From the NCBI GenBank assembly GCA_017442315.1, contig JAFRZX010000172.1:1-61011 (forward strand): a stretch of DNA of 61,011 nt, written 5' to 3'. The translations under genes and the position numbers were made by a program. Positions 42,210-57,078 of the stretch are shown here, one piece after another (the first letter of the stretch is position 1; every line of letters starts with the position of its first letter). Under the pieces are notes generated by a model. The model was not told the DNA's origin. It made no database searches and was given only the letters and a program-made list of their open reading frames with translations. This DNA comes from Bacteroidales bacterium (GTDB lineage: Bacteria > Bacteroidota > Bacteroidia > Bacteroidales > UBA932).

Positions 42210-44495
42210 ATGAAGAAAACATTATCCATTATTCTGGCTCTCTGCCTTTTTGCAGGCTGCTGCAACAAAGAGCATGCAGATATGGCAACGAACCCGGCAG
42301 ACTATGTTTCTACCCTTGTAGGTTCTTTGTCGGAACATTCATTCTCAACAGGAAACACCTATCCGGCCATTGCCCTTCCATGGGGTATGAACTTCTGGAC
42401 TCCGGTAACCGGCACAATGGGAGACGGATGGGCCTACAGATATGACGCTCACAGGATCAGAGGCTTTGAACAGACCCACCAGCCATCTCCTTGGATAAAC
42501 GACTACGGCCAGTTCGCCATCATGCCTGTACGTGATGCATCAGCTGTAGATCAGGAGAGACGGGCCAGCTGGTTCTCACATAAGAGCGAAACAGCAAGAC
42601 CTTATTACTATCAGGTCTATCTGGCCGACCATGATATAAATGCAGAGATAGCTCCTTCCGACAGAGCAGCGGCTTTCCGTTTCACATTCCCGGAAAGCGG
42701 CAATTCCGGTGTTATCGTAGATGCTTATGACCAGGGATCCTTCATAAAGGTGATTCCAGAAGAGAATGCGATAGTCGGCTACACGACAAAGAACTGCGGA
42801 GGTGTACCTGAGAATTTCCGCAACTGGTTCGTCGTAAGATTCGACAAGCCTGTTGAAACTTTCACTGTATGGGAAGGACCGGAGAAGATAAGCGCCGGAG
42901 CAACAGAGTACGAGGGAGACCACGCCCTTGCATCCATTTCGTTCAAGACTTCACGTGGGGAGGAAGTATGTGTAAAGGCTGCATCCTCTTTCATTTCTCT
43001 TGAACAGGCCTGGCTCAACCTCAAGGAAGTGGAAGACAAGGCCTTCGCCCAGGTTAAGCAGGATGCAAAAGACAGGTGGAACGACATCCTCGGACGCATT
43101 CAGGTCGGAGGAGGCACCGAAGACCAGTATCGCACTTTCTACTCATGTCTGTACAGAAGCGTACTCTTCCCTCGCAAGTTCTATGAAATCAATGAAGAAG
43201 GGAAGCCCGTACATTACAGCCCATACAACGGACAGGTATGCGACGGCTACCTCTACACCGACACGGGATTCTGGGATACATTCAGGGCATTGTTCCCTCT
43301 TTTGAACCTGGTCTATCCTTCTGTGAACGCAGAGATCCAGCAGGGACTTGCAAACATTGCACGTGAAAACAGTTTCCTTCCGGAATGGGCAAGTCCGGGA
43401 CACAGAGGCTGCATGGTGGGCAACAACTCAGCATCGGTAGTTGCAGATGCCATCGTAAAGGGCATCTGTTCAGAAGAAGATTGGCAGACTCTTTATGACT
43501 GCATCGTCTACGGAACAGAGAACGTACACCCGGAAGTAAGTTCGACAGGACGTCTGGGACACGAATATTACAATACATTGGGCTATGTACCTTACAATGT
43601 CGGCATTCACGAAAATGTGGCACGCACTCTCGAATATGCATACAATGACTGGTGCATTCTACAGATAGCAAAGAAACTTAACCGTCCTCAGGAAGAACTG
43701 GACAAATGGGAGGCCCGTTCCGGCAACTGGAAGAACGTCTTCGACCCATCCCACAACCTGATGAGAGGCAAGAATGCTGACGGCACATTCCAGGAACCTT
43801 TCAGTCCATACAAATGGGGCGACGCATTTACTGAAGGCAACACATGGCATTATACATGGTCTGTTTTCCACGACGTAGACGGTCTTATGGATGCAATGGG
43901 AGGCAGCTCTGAATTTGCGGAAATGCTGGATTCCGTGTTCGTGGTTCCGCCAATCTATGACGACAGCTACTATGGATACCGTATCCATGAAATCACTGAA
44001 ATGCAGGTAGCCAAAATGGGCAATTATGCGCATGGAAACCAGCCAGCACAACATATGGTCTATCTGTATGACTGGGCCGGTCAGCCTTGGAAGACTCAGA
44101 AATGGGTCCGCGAAGTGATGAACAGACTCTACAGTGCAGATCCTGACGGTTACTGCGGAGACGAGGACAACGGACAGACTTCTGCATGGTATGTTTTCTC
44201 TGCATTAGGATTCTATCCGGTGTGTCCTGCATCAGATTTCTACGCATTGGGAACACCTTTCTTCCCTAGGGCCACAGTACATCTTGAAAACGGCAAAGAA
44301 ATCGTTATAAATGCAGAAAACGGCAACGGAGCAGAAGGTGGACTTGATACCTATATAGACTGCATGAAGCTGGATAATAAGAACTATGACTGCAACTTCA
44401 TAAACTATGACTCCCTCAAAGACGGAGCCGAGATGAACTACGTGATGTCTTCAGTACCGAACAGACATCGCGGCAACAAGGCAATTCAGGAATAA
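42210..44495 (+). CDS. GH92 exo-alpha-mannosidase (lipoprotein)
   Basis: Start chosen at ATG 42210 (MKKTLSIILALCLFAGCC, lipobox); an in-frame Met at 42144 lacks a leader. 761 residues. GH92 features: 'VSTLVGSLSEHSFSTGNTYPAIALPWGMNFWTPVTG' across the N-terminal domain (here split: TGNTYPAIALPWGMNFW is the key part), 'FYSCLYRSVLFPRKFYE', 'GFWDTFRALFPLLNL', 'EGNTWHYTWSVFHDV', 'GDEDNGQTSAWYVFSALGFYPV'. It belongs to a different GH92 subgroup from the two others (TGNTYPA start, 'RIRGFEQTHQPSPWINDYG'), so it may attack another linkage such as terminal alpha-1,2-mannose. It lies between the fusion gene and the ROK kinase in one operon. Confidence 0.93.
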   Translation: MKKTLSIILALCLFAGCCNKEHADMATNPADYVSTLVGSLSEHSFSTGNTYPAIALPWGMNFWTPVTGTMGDGWAYRYDAHRIRGFEQTHQPSPWINDYGQFAIMPVRDASAVDQERRASWFSHKSETARPYYYQVYLADHDINAEIAPSDRAAAFRFTFPESGNSGVIVDAYDQGSFIKVIPEENAIVGYTTKNCGGVPENFRNWFVVRFDKPVETFTVWEGPEKISAGATEYEGDHALASISFKTSRGEEVCVKAASSFISLEQAWLNLKEVEDKAFAQVKQDAKDRWNDILGRIQVGGGTEDQYRTFYSCLYRSVLFPRKFYEINEEGKPVHYSPYNGQVCDGYLYTDTGFWDTFRALFPLLNLVYPSVNAEIQQGLANIARENSFLPEWASPGHRGCMVGNNSASVVADAIVKGICSEEDWQTLYDCIVYGTENVHPEVSSTGRLGHEYYNTLGYVPYNVGIHENVARTLEYAYNDWCILQIAKKLNRPQEELDKWEARSGNWKNVFDPSHNLMRGKNADGTFQEPFSPYKWGDAFTEGNTWHYTWSVFHDVDGLMDAMGGSSEFAEMLDSVFVVPPIYDDSYYGYRIHEITEMQVAKMGNYAHGNQPAQHMVYLYDWAGQPWKTQKWVREVMNRLYSADPDGYCGDEDNGQTSAWYVFSALGFYPVCPASDFYALGTPFFPRATVHLENGKEIVINAENGNGAEGGLDTYIDCMKLDNKNYDCNFINYDSLKDGAEMNYVMSSVPNRHRGNKAIQE

Positions 44496-44519
44496 TTAAA
44501 ACATCGACACATAATAATA

Positions 44520-45623
44520 ATGGCTAACTACAGAAATGACCCACGTATCGTCCTGACACTCGACGCAGGCGGAACAAACATGGTTTTTGGAGCAATGAGA
44601 GGCGGTGAGTTCATCATTGACCCGATCACTCTTCCTTCAAATGCTCAAGATCTTGACCTTTGCCTTGACACTATGGTGAAGGGATTCAGAAGTGTTATAG
44701 ACCAGCTTGATGACCATCCGGCAGCTATCAGCTTCGCTTTCCCTGGTCCTGCAGATTATCCTAACGGAATCATCGGAGGATATCTTCCAAACTTTCCGTC
44801 ATTCAGAGATGGTGTGGCCCTTGGTCCTTTCCTCAGAAAGAAATTCGGCATACCTGTATACATCAATAATGACGGAGATCTGTTTGCTTATGGTGAGGCA
44901 CTTGGAGGCGCTCTCCCTGAGATAAATGAAAAGCTTGAACTCGCCGGCAGCGCAAAACGATACAAGAACATGTTAGGCTACACTTTCGGCACTGGCTTCG
45001 GAGTGGGAATGATCGTGAACGGAGAGCTCAACAGAGGTGACAATTCATGCGTAGAGACATTCTGTCTGCCTCATAAGAAGCTTGCAGGAGTCATCGTTGA
45101 AGAGGGCGTTGCAGTAAGAGCTGTAAAGAGAGTATATGGAGAACTCTCCGGAGACAAGGACCATAAATACGAGCCTAAGGATATCTTTGACATTGCTGAA
45201 GGAAAGATTCCTGGTGACGTTGAGGCAGCAAAGAAGGCATTTGCCGAAATGGGAGAGATTGCCGGAGACGCAATGGCGACAGCTGTTACTCTTACAGACG
45301 GTCTGATCGTGATAGGTGGCGGCATCACAGCTGCACGAAAATACATAATGCCGGCTCTTCTTGATGCCCTCAGGGGAAAGATGCATACTATCGCCGGAGA
45401 CGAGCTTGACAGAGTGCAGATGAAAGTGTATGACCTGGATGATGAACAGGAATTCGCTGAATTTGCAAAGGGAGCACAGAGGAAGATCAAGATATACGGC
45501 AGCGAGATTGAAGTGGATTATGACCCTCAGAAGCGTATTGGAGTCGCGATTTCCAAGATGGGAGCAAGCAAGGCCATTTCTGTGGGTGCATACACCTTCG
45601 CACTTGACCAGTTGGACAAATAA
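44520..45623 (+). CDS. ROK-family sugar kinase, probable mannokinase/hexokinase
   Basis: A 367-residue cytoplasmic kinase. The ATP-binding motif 'LTLDAGGTNMVFGAM', 'FAFPGPADYPNGII', 'YINNDGDLFAYGEA' with the catalytic Asp, 'GYTFGTGFGVGMIVNGELNRG' and 'IVIGGGITAARKYI' place it in the ROK family. The cysteine zinc motif of many ROK proteins (CxCGxxGCxE) is absent; the corresponding region reads 'CVETFCLP'. It is 10 bases before mannose-6-phosphate isomerase and after two mannosidase genes. The natural role is phosphorylation of released mannose to mannose-6-phosphate; the sugar is inferred from context. Confidence 0.88.
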   Translation: MANYRNDPRIVLTLDAGGTNMVFGAMRGGEFIIDPITLPSNAQDLDLCLDTMVKGFRSVIDQLDDHPAAISFAFPGPADYPNGIIGGYLPNFPSFRDGVALGPFLRKKFGIPVYINNDGDLFAYGEALGGALPEINEKLELAGSAKRYKNMLGYTFGTGFGVGMIVNGELNRGDNSCVETFCLPHKKLAGVIVEEGVAVRAVKRVYGELSGDKDHKYEPKDIFDIAEGKIPGDVEAAKKAFAEMGEIAGDAMATAVTLTDGLIVIGGGITAARKYIMPALLDALRGKMHTIAGDELDRVQMKVYDLDDEQEFAEFAKGAQRKIKIYGSEIEVDYDPQKRIGVAISKMGASKAISVGAYTFALDQLDK

Positions 45624-45633
45624 AGACAAGCTT

Positions 45634-46608
45634 ATGTATCCATTGAAATTCAACACAATATTCAAGACTGTGGTATGGGGCGGTGAAAAGATCGCCCCTT
45701 TCAAAGGCATTGAGACAGACCAGCATAACATAGGTGAAAGCTGGGAACTGTCCGGAGTGAAAGGCAACGAGTCTGTTGTAGCGGAAGGACCGCTGGCAGG
45801 AAAGACGATTACTGAACTGGCCCGGACCTATAAGGGACAGCTTCTCGGAGAAAAGGTCTATGCAAAAGGCGGCACAGAATTTCCTCTTCTGATAAAATTC
45901 ATCGATGCCCGCGATGACCTGTCAATTCAGGTCCATCCGGACGATGCTCTGGCTGCCGAAAGACACAACGGTTCAAAGGGCAAGACCGAAATGTGGTATG
46001 TGGTACAGGCAGATGAGAAAGCGCATCTGATGTCAGGTCTGACAAGAAAGATCACTCCTGAAGAATATGCAGCAAAGGTAGAAGACAACACTATCACAGA
46101 AGTCCTCCATGACTACAACGTCCGGGAGGGAGATGTGTTCTTCCTTCCTGCAGGACGCATCCACAGCATAGGTACAGGCTGCTTCATAGCTGAAATCCAG
46201 CAGACTTCCGACATTACCTACAGGATATATGATTTCGGACGGGTAGGACTCGATGGAAAGCCTCGTGAACTGCACACCGAACTGTCCAAAGCGGCAATCG
46301 ATTATACGGTTCTTGACGACTACAAGACAGCATATGAAGATGTGAAGAATGCAGAAAACCAGATTGTGGACTGCGAATATTTCACAACTTCGCTGTTTGA
46401 CCTTACACAGCCTGTAAAGACAGCGGTGAAAGCTCACGATTCATTCATGATTGTGATCTGCGTGGGCGGCAACGGTACATTGACTGACTCTGAAGGGAAT
46501 TCAGTATCCCTGCATCAGGGAGAGACCGTTCTTATCCCGGCATGTACGGATGAAGTGACATTCACTCCATCAGGAAGCATCAAGCTGCTCACCAGCTACA
46601 TCAGATAA
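45634..46608 (+). CDS. manA: Class I mannose-6-phosphate isomerase
   Basis: Start at ATG 45634 (MYPLKFNTIFKTVVWGGEKIAPF), 10 bases after the kinase stop; 324 residues, the normal size of the short bacterial class. Zinc-site motifs are visible: 'LPLLIKFIDARDDLSIQVHPDD' (here 'FPLLIKFIDARDDLSIQVHP'), 'KTEMWYVVQADEKAHL' and 'GDVFFLPAGRIHSIGTGCFIAEIQQTSDITYRIYDFGR'-type region with the conserved 'HSIGTG' and 'EIQQTSDITYR'. It converts mannose-6-phosphate to fructose-6-phosphate and so completes the pathway from N-glycan mannose to glycolysis. It is the last gene of the operon; no clear terminator is seen in the 43-base convergent gap. Confidence 0.95.
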   Translation: MYPLKFNTIFKTVVWGGEKIAPFKGIETDQHNIGESWELSGVKGNESVVAEGPLAGKTITELARTYKGQLLGEKVYAKGGTEFPLLIKFIDARDDLSIQVHPDDALAAERHNGSKGKTEMWYVVQADEKAHLMSGLTRKITPEEYAAKVEDNTITEVLHDYNVREGDVFFLPAGRIHSIGTGCFIAEIQQTSDITYRIYDFGRVGLDGKPRELHTELSKAAIDYTVLDDYKTAYEDVKNAENQIVDCEYFTTSLFDLTQPVKTAVKAHDSFMIVICVGGNGTLTDSEGNSVSLHQGETVLIPACTDEVTFTPSGSIKLLTSYIR

Positions 46609-46651
46609 CAGATCCTGTACGTATCCAGGCTGCCTTGTGCATAATGATGGA

Positions 46652-51788
<5,137 letters not shown>

Positions 51789-51792
51789 ACCC

Positions 51793-52899
51793 TTAGTCGT
51801 TGACGATAATGTCTGTAATATTGTTTACCACAAACTGGATGCTTCCCTGATATAGCGTCAGGATACCTGTGACGTCAATGGTCTTCGCACCGCTGAGAAC
51901 AGCAGGGTCGATCTCGGTGTCAGCGAATTTTGAGTATCCGCTGGAACGGATCTGGATCTCAGTGCTTCCCATCTTGAAATACTGGCTGACAGAGTATGCT
52001 GCCTTCTCGATATCAGGATAAGACACCTCACCTGTAACCTCATCGACAACACGTCTGTCACCTACTGTACCATAATTCTGGTCTCCTGAATTACCGAGTT
52101 TGCAGTTATCCCAGATTCCGCTGTAGAGATACTCCTTCATCTTAGCCTCAGACATCGCCCATGTAGTGATCCCCCATGTCTGGTCAGAAAGGAATATACG
52201 GTTGGATGATGCCTTCTTGTCCTTGTTGGAGTCAAGATACAGGAGGGTGAATGTCTCATTGGCATACTTGAGACCCTTGAGGGTCACAAGACGCCCGACA
52301 TAAGGATTGTCTTCCTGGGTATCCTCTCTTCCGGGAAGGTCTGCTTCTGTAATGACTACTGGCTGAACCTCATCTCCGATAACACCTCTCTTGACGTGCT
52401 TGTCTATAAGAAGCGGTATTTCAAGATATGATGTCTCATATTCTTCTGTCGGATCTTCATAACCAAGCTGCACCATGCCGCAACCACCTGTCGGCTCACC
52501 ATTATAGGTACCAGGCTTCTTCCAACCGTACATGCCCAGAGACATTCCCTGACACTTTACATATACGGTCTGGCCCGGCTTGTAGTCGTTGTACAGACCG
52601 TTCTTTCCGATCTTTATCTCCATTCCTCCGGTTTCATCCTGAATGTAGAAGCTCTTGTAGAAGTTACCAGGCTGATCGGTAGTGGACACCTTGCCCTCGA
52701 TGATGATATCCTCATCAATAACCCAAGGCTTTTCAATAACATACATTGCGGCAAGCTCGGCAATGGTGTGTGTCGGTTCCATAGTGACCACCTCATATGG
52801 AGCCGGATCTGCATATTCTCCTGTAAACACAGGCTGAAACTCCTTGCAGGAGGCAAGAAGCATCATCGCTGCAGTCAAAACAATATATATATTCTTCAT
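51793..52899 (-). CDS. DUF5689-type OB-fold lipoprotein
   Basis: A 368-residue lipoprotein (MKNIYIVLTAAMMLLASC). The first domain (about 40-190) has the DUF5689 pattern: 'IIEGKVSTTDQPGNFYKSFYIQDETGGMEIKIG' (key parts GKVSTTD and SFYIQDETGG) and 'YKPGQTVYVKCQGMSLGMYG', an OB-like arrangement. A second region (about 190-367) contains 'PYVGRLVTLKGLKY', 'RIFLSDQTWGITTWAMSEAKM' and ends 'IDVTGILTLYQGSIQFVVNNITDI', which reads as another OB-like strand set. It lies 4 bases after the TonB-dependent receptor and probably acts as its surface-bound partner, as SusD does for SusC. Ligand unknown; OB folds often bind nucleic acid. Confidence 0.82.
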   Translation of the reverse strand: MKNIYIVLTAAMMLLASCKEFQPVFTGEYADPAPYEVVTMEPTHTIAELAAMYVIEKPWVIDEDIIIEGKVSTTDQPGNFYKSFYIQDETGGMEIKIGKNGLYNDYKPGQTVYVKCQGMSLGMYGWKKPGTYNGEPTGGCGMVQLGYEDPTEEYETSYLEIPLLIDKHVKRGVIGDEVQPVVITEADLPGREDTQEDNPYVGRLVTLKGLKYANETFTLLYLDSNKDKKASSNRIFLSDQTWGITTWAMSEAKMKEYLYSGIWDNCKLGNSGDQNYGTVGDRRVVDEVTGEVSYPDIEKAAYSVSQYFKMGSTEIQIRSSGYSKFADTEIDPAVLSGAKTIDVTGILTLYQGSIQFVVNNITDIIVND

Positions 52900-52903
52900 G
52901 TCC

Positions 52904-55903
52904 TTAGAATCTGAAATATAGGTTCAACATATAGTTAGCACCCTGCATGTAGAAATACTTAGGGTCGAAACGGTAGTAACGGTCCTTTCCGGCGCTGTCG
53001 ATCAGACGCGTCTGCTCATATCCTCCGGTCTTTACATTGCGGTTGTTGAGAATGTTCTTTACCTCAAGAGAGAAACCGAAGTTGTACTTGCGATGTATGA
53101 ACCAAGACTTGCCGACACTCGCATTGAGAAGGAACACTGGATCGAACTTCTCCTGAGCCGCCATGTACTCGATTTCAACAGGTGAAGCGATTCCGTCCGG
53201 TCCGCTGACAGCCATATCAGTCCTATAGAGAGGGTTCATGTCGAGATATGAATTACCGAAATACTGACCGCTGAGTTCAAAGAACCAGTATGAACTTGTA
53301 CGATAGTTGAGTTCGAGAGCCGCCGCAAGCTGTGGGGTACTAGGAACATAATGCTTCTGCTGTTTCTCCACCACAGGATTGCCGTCAAGATCCATCGCAA
53401 TGACAGTGCTGCCGTCGGCAAGCTGCTCTCTCTTGTAGACCGGATGACTCTTCCAATATGCAACAGGCTGATTGTCAAATATGATCTCCGCGCTGTTGTC
53501 AACAGTCTGTGTCATAAAAGGAGTGGATGTGTAGATGTATTCACCGAAACTGAGGACTCCGGAAATGCTGAGACCTTTGACTGGAAGAGGAACCTGCGCA
53601 CCGATCTCGATTCCCATATGCCTCTGGTCGATTCCGTTCATTGCGAAATTGGTGAAGGAGTTCTGTGAGTCATCATAGAAACTCATCACGTCCGTCTGAT
53701 CCATGATATTGGTATAGAAACCTGTCACCCTGACACTATAACCGTTGTTGTTGTACTGATAGTTCAGGTCGGCAGAAAGGGTCTTCTGGGTAGTGAGATT
53801 AGGGACAAGGGTGTTTCTGGTACGTGGTGATACGAATGCCTGATTGAAAGTAGGGGCATCATTGAAATATCCCGCGTTTGCAGAAAGTCTGTGACCACCT
53901 GTAAAGGAATATGCAAGACCAAGCTTTGCGCTGTAGGTAAAGAATTCACTGACTTCTGACTTGCCCTTGGATGTGATGGCTTTCCCGTTGGAATCATAGG
54001 TGGTGATGAGCTTGTAGCCTTCCTTAGGCTGCGCCAGAGCCTCGACCATACCGTTTGCCATATTGATGTAATATGGATTGCCCACCTGATCGACACCGGC
54101 AAAAAGTCCCTTTCTCATCATACCTTCTCTACAGAAAGTATCGTATCCTGCAGATAGGGCGAGACTTCCGGAAAATCCGGCAATCTTGAATGTTCCGTTG
54201 GCCCAGATGTCGGCCTTCTGCACATTGGCATAGTAGTCATAACCGTACTTGCCCTTGGTGTATATCTTCTCTGCTGTCTTTCCGTTGTTCATCCAATAGT
54301 CGAGATCGTTCTGGATGAGGGCTTCCGAAGCAGCGAAATCGCGCTCGGCAAACTGGTCTATATTAAGATAGTACTGACCGCCGAGCAGGTCATTGATCTG
54401 CTTGTAGTACTCCGTACGGTTCCACTTGTAGCTGAGACCTCCGGTGAGAGTGAACCAGTCGGATGCTCTCCACTTGACATTAGCTGCAACATTGATGTCA
54501 TTCTGGTCCACGCGACGCTCCTCAAGCGCATACTTGGATCTTCCTCCTGCACTGTTGTAGTTGACATTGTAGAGACGGTCCCAATTCAGATGCTGATAGT
54601 TGTCGTATTCACCGCTGCGGTCTGTCCACATTTCCTTTGCCCAAGCATACTTGGTATAGTTCTGCCTGTCATAATCCTCATCATCCATGTAGAAGTAGCT
54701 TGGAAGATTTCGGTAGTAGTCAGGTCTTGGGTCTGCTGCATCATACCAGTCAAGCGCCGTATACCCGTTCTTTCCTGTGCGCCAGAGGACAGTTGCCGAT
54801 GCCTCCAGATTGTCTGAAGGAGTGGCCGTATATTTAAGGATGGTTACAGGTTCGAATGTCTTGCGTACACGTGCATTGCGGACTTTACCGTTCTGATAAC
54901 CCCAGTTGCTGTTGTACATATTGTCACCCATCAGGTCATATACCTCCTGAGTGGAAGCATTCTGGGCTCCTCTCTGACCCGGAGTCGCAAATGTGACAAG
55001 GCTAAGACGATGGACATTGCCAAACTTTTTCTCAACGCCGGCATAATAAGCGAATGAACGATAGTAGACACCTTTCACCCAGTCATTTCCACCAAGGCGG
55101 GCAGAAACGTTGAAAGCATATGACCAACCGTTGTCAAGTTCTCCGGATGCATAGGTCGCCATCAGTCTGAGACGATAGAGGGCACTGTTGCTCAGAACAC
55201 TGAAACGCCATCCCGGACGCACTGATGCCGGATTTCCATGAATATTGGTCACACCGTTGAAGCCGCCGATACCATAATCGGACGCCTCTACTCCCATAGT
55301 TGTCTCCTTGCTGCGCATAGCTTCGTTGAGACCACTCCAAAGAGAATAAGGAGTGTATCCTGTCATCGCATCATTCATCCTGACGCCGCTGAGATATACA
55401 TCCTGCGTCTCGCTGTTGTAGCCTCTGTTGCGGAAACGGACCGAGCTGAATCCATAACCTGCAACATTGCTGTAGACGTCTGAAGATCCGAAAAGAATGG
55501 TCGGAGTATCAGAGTAGCCGGAGTCGTCCATGTCAAATTCAGCAAAGCTGGAAGCATCCACATCGTTGACCTGCTGCACTGCAACCATACCAAGGAAAAT
55601 CATATCCTTCACATAGCCTTCAACAGTAACATTCACATGTGCATCCACATATCCGGGAACCTTGATGGCCATATCATACATACCGTTAGGAAGTCCTTCA
55701 ACAAGGAACTTTCCTTCCGCATCAGTTGTTGCCTGTGCAACAGTCTCTCCGTTCTGAGAGATAGTAAGAGCAGCATCTGCAATAGGAGTCCTGCCGGCAC
55801 GGTTGACAACCGTACCCTTCACTCCTCCCCATTCTCCAGTCTGAGCAAAGAGAGATATTGAGCAAAGCAATGCCGCGATGAATAGTGATAATCTCTTTAT
55901 CAT
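52904..55903 (-). CDS. TonB-dependent receptor without SusD partner
   Basis: A 999-residue outer-membrane transporter. Signal peptide (1-20, SISLFAQTGEWG), carboxypeptidase-like regulatory domain (about 25-110, 'GVKGTVVNRAGRTPIADAALTI'), plug (about 120-235, 'FSSVRFRNRGYNSETQDVYLSG', 'MGVEASDYGIGGFNGVTNI') and a barrel ending '...QGANYMLNLYFRF'. It is not of SusC length or type and no susD lies beside it. No STN domain is present, so no sigma-FecR control is expected. Neighbours are two nuclease-type genes and two OB-type lipoproteins, which suggests import of nucleic-acid fragments. Metal or peptide uptake cannot be excluded. Confidence 0.92.
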   Translation of the reverse strand: MIKRLSLFIAALLCSISLFAQTGEWGGVKGTVVNRAGRTPIADAALTISQNGETVAQATTDAEGKFLVEGLPNGMYDMAIKVPGYVDAHVNVTVEGYVKDMIFLGMVAVQQVNDVDASSFAEFDMDDSGYSDTPTILFGSSDVYSNVAGYGFSSVRFRNRGYNSETQDVYLSGVRMNDAMTGYTPYSLWSGLNEAMRSKETTMGVEASDYGIGGFNGVTNIHGNPASVRPGWRFSVLSNSALYRLRLMATYASGELDNGWSYAFNVSARLGGNDWVKGVYYRSFAYYAGVEKKFGNVHRLSLVTFATPGQRGAQNASTQEVYDLMGDNMYNSNWGYQNGKVRNARVRKTFEPVTILKYTATPSDNLEASATVLWRTGKNGYTALDWYDAADPRPDYYRNLPSYFYMDDEDYDRQNYTKYAWAKEMWTDRSGEYDNYQHLNWDRLYNVNYNSAGGRSKYALEERRVDQNDINVAANVKWRASDWFTLTGGLSYKWNRTEYYKQINDLLGGQYYLNIDQFAERDFAASEALIQNDLDYWMNNGKTAEKIYTKGKYGYDYYANVQKADIWANGTFKIAGFSGSLALSAGYDTFCREGMMRKGLFAGVDQVGNPYYINMANGMVEALAQPKEGYKLITTYDSNGKAITSKGKSEVSEFFTYSAKLGLAYSFTGGHRLSANAGYFNDAPTFNQAFVSPRTRNTLVPNLTTQKTLSADLNYQYNNNGYSVRVTGFYTNIMDQTDVMSFYDDSQNSFTNFAMNGIDQRHMGIEIGAQVPLPVKGLSISGVLSFGEYIYTSTPFMTQTVDNSAEIIFDNQPVAYWKSHPVYKREQLADGSTVIAMDLDGNPVVEKQQKHYVPSTPQLAAALELNYRTSSYWFFELSGQYFGNSYLDMNPLYRTDMAVSGPDGIASPVEIEYMAAQEKFDPVFLLNASVGKSWFIHRKYNFGFSLEVKNILNNRNVKTGGYEQTRLIDSAGKDRYYRFDPKYFYMQGANYMLNLYFRF

Positions 55904-55938
55904 ATATTGTTTATAGTTTAGCTGTAGCTGTATGATTG

Positions 55939-57018
55939 CTATTTGGTTATTACGATATAAGTAGGATAATGGTCACTGTATCCTCCGATAAAGGCACCTC
56001 CTGAGAATGTTCTGAAAGGCTGGTCCTTGTACTGTCCCTTCTGATTGGTCATGAAAGGCTTCCTATAGACTCTTCCATAATAACCTTTCTTGCCAAGAGG
56101 ACGAAGCCTGAACTCGCCTTCAGGAGCATGCACAAGCGCATCATTCACAAGAAGAAGATCGTAGATGCTCCATACCCCCTGATATGCCAGCGAACCATGA
56201 CCATCCTTGAGCATACGGGTGAAAGGGCAGAAGAAGTCCGTTGGGGTAACATCCTCTATGTTTTCCTTTCCATGAAGGTATTCCGCCATGCTCGGATCGG
56301 TTGGATTGTCGTTCATGTCCCCCATGCAGATGATCTTGATGCCGGGATATTTCTCCTGCATCATCATTGCATGATTGTACATGATCTCGCCGCCGCGGTC
56401 ACGAAGCTGGTTTCCACCTTTCTTACCACCGGCACGTGATGGAAGGTGAGCGACATAAATGGCAAAATGCTCACCGTCAATAAGTCCATGAACCATGAGA
56501 ATGTCACGGGTCTTGAAATAATCCTTCTGCTCCTGATTCATGATGAAGTCGATTGAACTTCCTTCAAAAGTGAAAGGAATTGATTCGCTGTCAAGATATG
56601 TAAAGACCTCAGGCTTGTAGAGCAAAGCAACATCAACACCTCGCCTGTCCGGACCATCATAATGGATAATCTGGTAATTGGCTTCAGCTATCTGAGGTTC
56701 CATCACCAGATCTTCCAGCACAAGTCTGTTCTCGATTTCAGAAACTCCGAGCAGGGCATGCCAGGCACCATTGTCATCCCTCATGGACCTTATGACCTTT
56801 GCCATGTTCTGAAGCTTCTTCTGATACTTGGCCTCTGTCCATTTGTTCTTTCCTTCAGGAAGGAATTCCTCGTCATTCTTTGCGGGATCATTATATGTAT
56901 CAAACAGGTTCTCAAGATTATAGAAACCTATCACATAGCTATGGCCCTGCTTTTCCTGCGCAGAAAGTCCCGCAGAGAAAAGTGCCGCAAAGCAAAATAT
57001 TAAAAATATACGTTTCAT
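55939..57018 (-). CDS. Exported endonuclease/exonuclease/phosphatase-family protein
   Basis: A 359-residue protein with a cleavable signal peptide (MKRIFLIFCFAALFSAGLSAQ), so periplasmic or secreted. All catalytic motifs of the DNase I-like fold are visible: 'GFYNLENLFDT', 'GVSEIENR' with the metal-binding Glu, 'RRGVDVALLY', 'VAHLPSRAGG', 'ICMGDMNDNP' and the final 'SDHYPTYIVI'. The family includes DNases, phosphodiesterases and lipid phosphatases; an exported one beside a DNA/RNA endonuclease and a TonB receptor most simply degrades nucleic acid. The gene lies 35 bases before the TonB-receptor gene and 60 bases after the endonuclease gene. Confidence 0.92.
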   Translation of the reverse strand: MKRIFLIFCFAALFSAGLSAQEKQGHSYVIGFYNLENLFDTYNDPAKNDEEFLPEGKNKWTEAKYQKKLQNMAKVIRSMRDDNGAWHALLGVSEIENRLVLEDLVMEPQIAEANYQIIHYDGPDRRGVDVALLYKPEVFTYLDSESIPFTFEGSSIDFIMNQEQKDYFKTRDILMVHGLIDGEHFAIYVAHLPSRAGGKKGGNQLRDRGGEIMYNHAMMMQEKYPGIKIICMGDMNDNPTDPSMAEYLHGKENIEDVTPTDFFCPFTRMLKDGHGSLAYQGVWSIYDLLLVNDALVHAPEGEFRLRPLGKKGYYGRVYRKPFMTNQKGQYKDQPFRTFSGGAFIGGYSDHYPTYIVITK

Positions 57019-57051
57019 AGTTGTCCTTTATAAGAAGTTGCTTGAATTTTT

Positions 57052-57061
57052 AAACAGCTTC
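57052..57061. repeat. Single copy of a 10-bp repeat arm
   Basis: AAACAGCTTC, followed by TGAATC, lies between the two nuclease genes. It matches the right arm of the element at 60352-60472 (AAACAGCTTC then TAAATC), preceded by similar AT-rich sequence in both. It may be a remnant of the same repeat family. Confidence 0.4.
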
Positions 57062-57078
57062 TGAATCTTTCTTTGTTC

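Noticed and set aside
46609-46651. Terminator between manA and the convergent GH2 gene
   Set aside because: Only short imperfect pairings (TCCTG/CAGG type) are visible; not enough to call a terminator.
52904-55903. SusC-SusD pair in the nuclease operon
   Set aside because: The receptor is shorter than SusC, lacks the STN domain and SusC hallmarks, and the neighbour at 51793 is DUF5689-like, not SusD.
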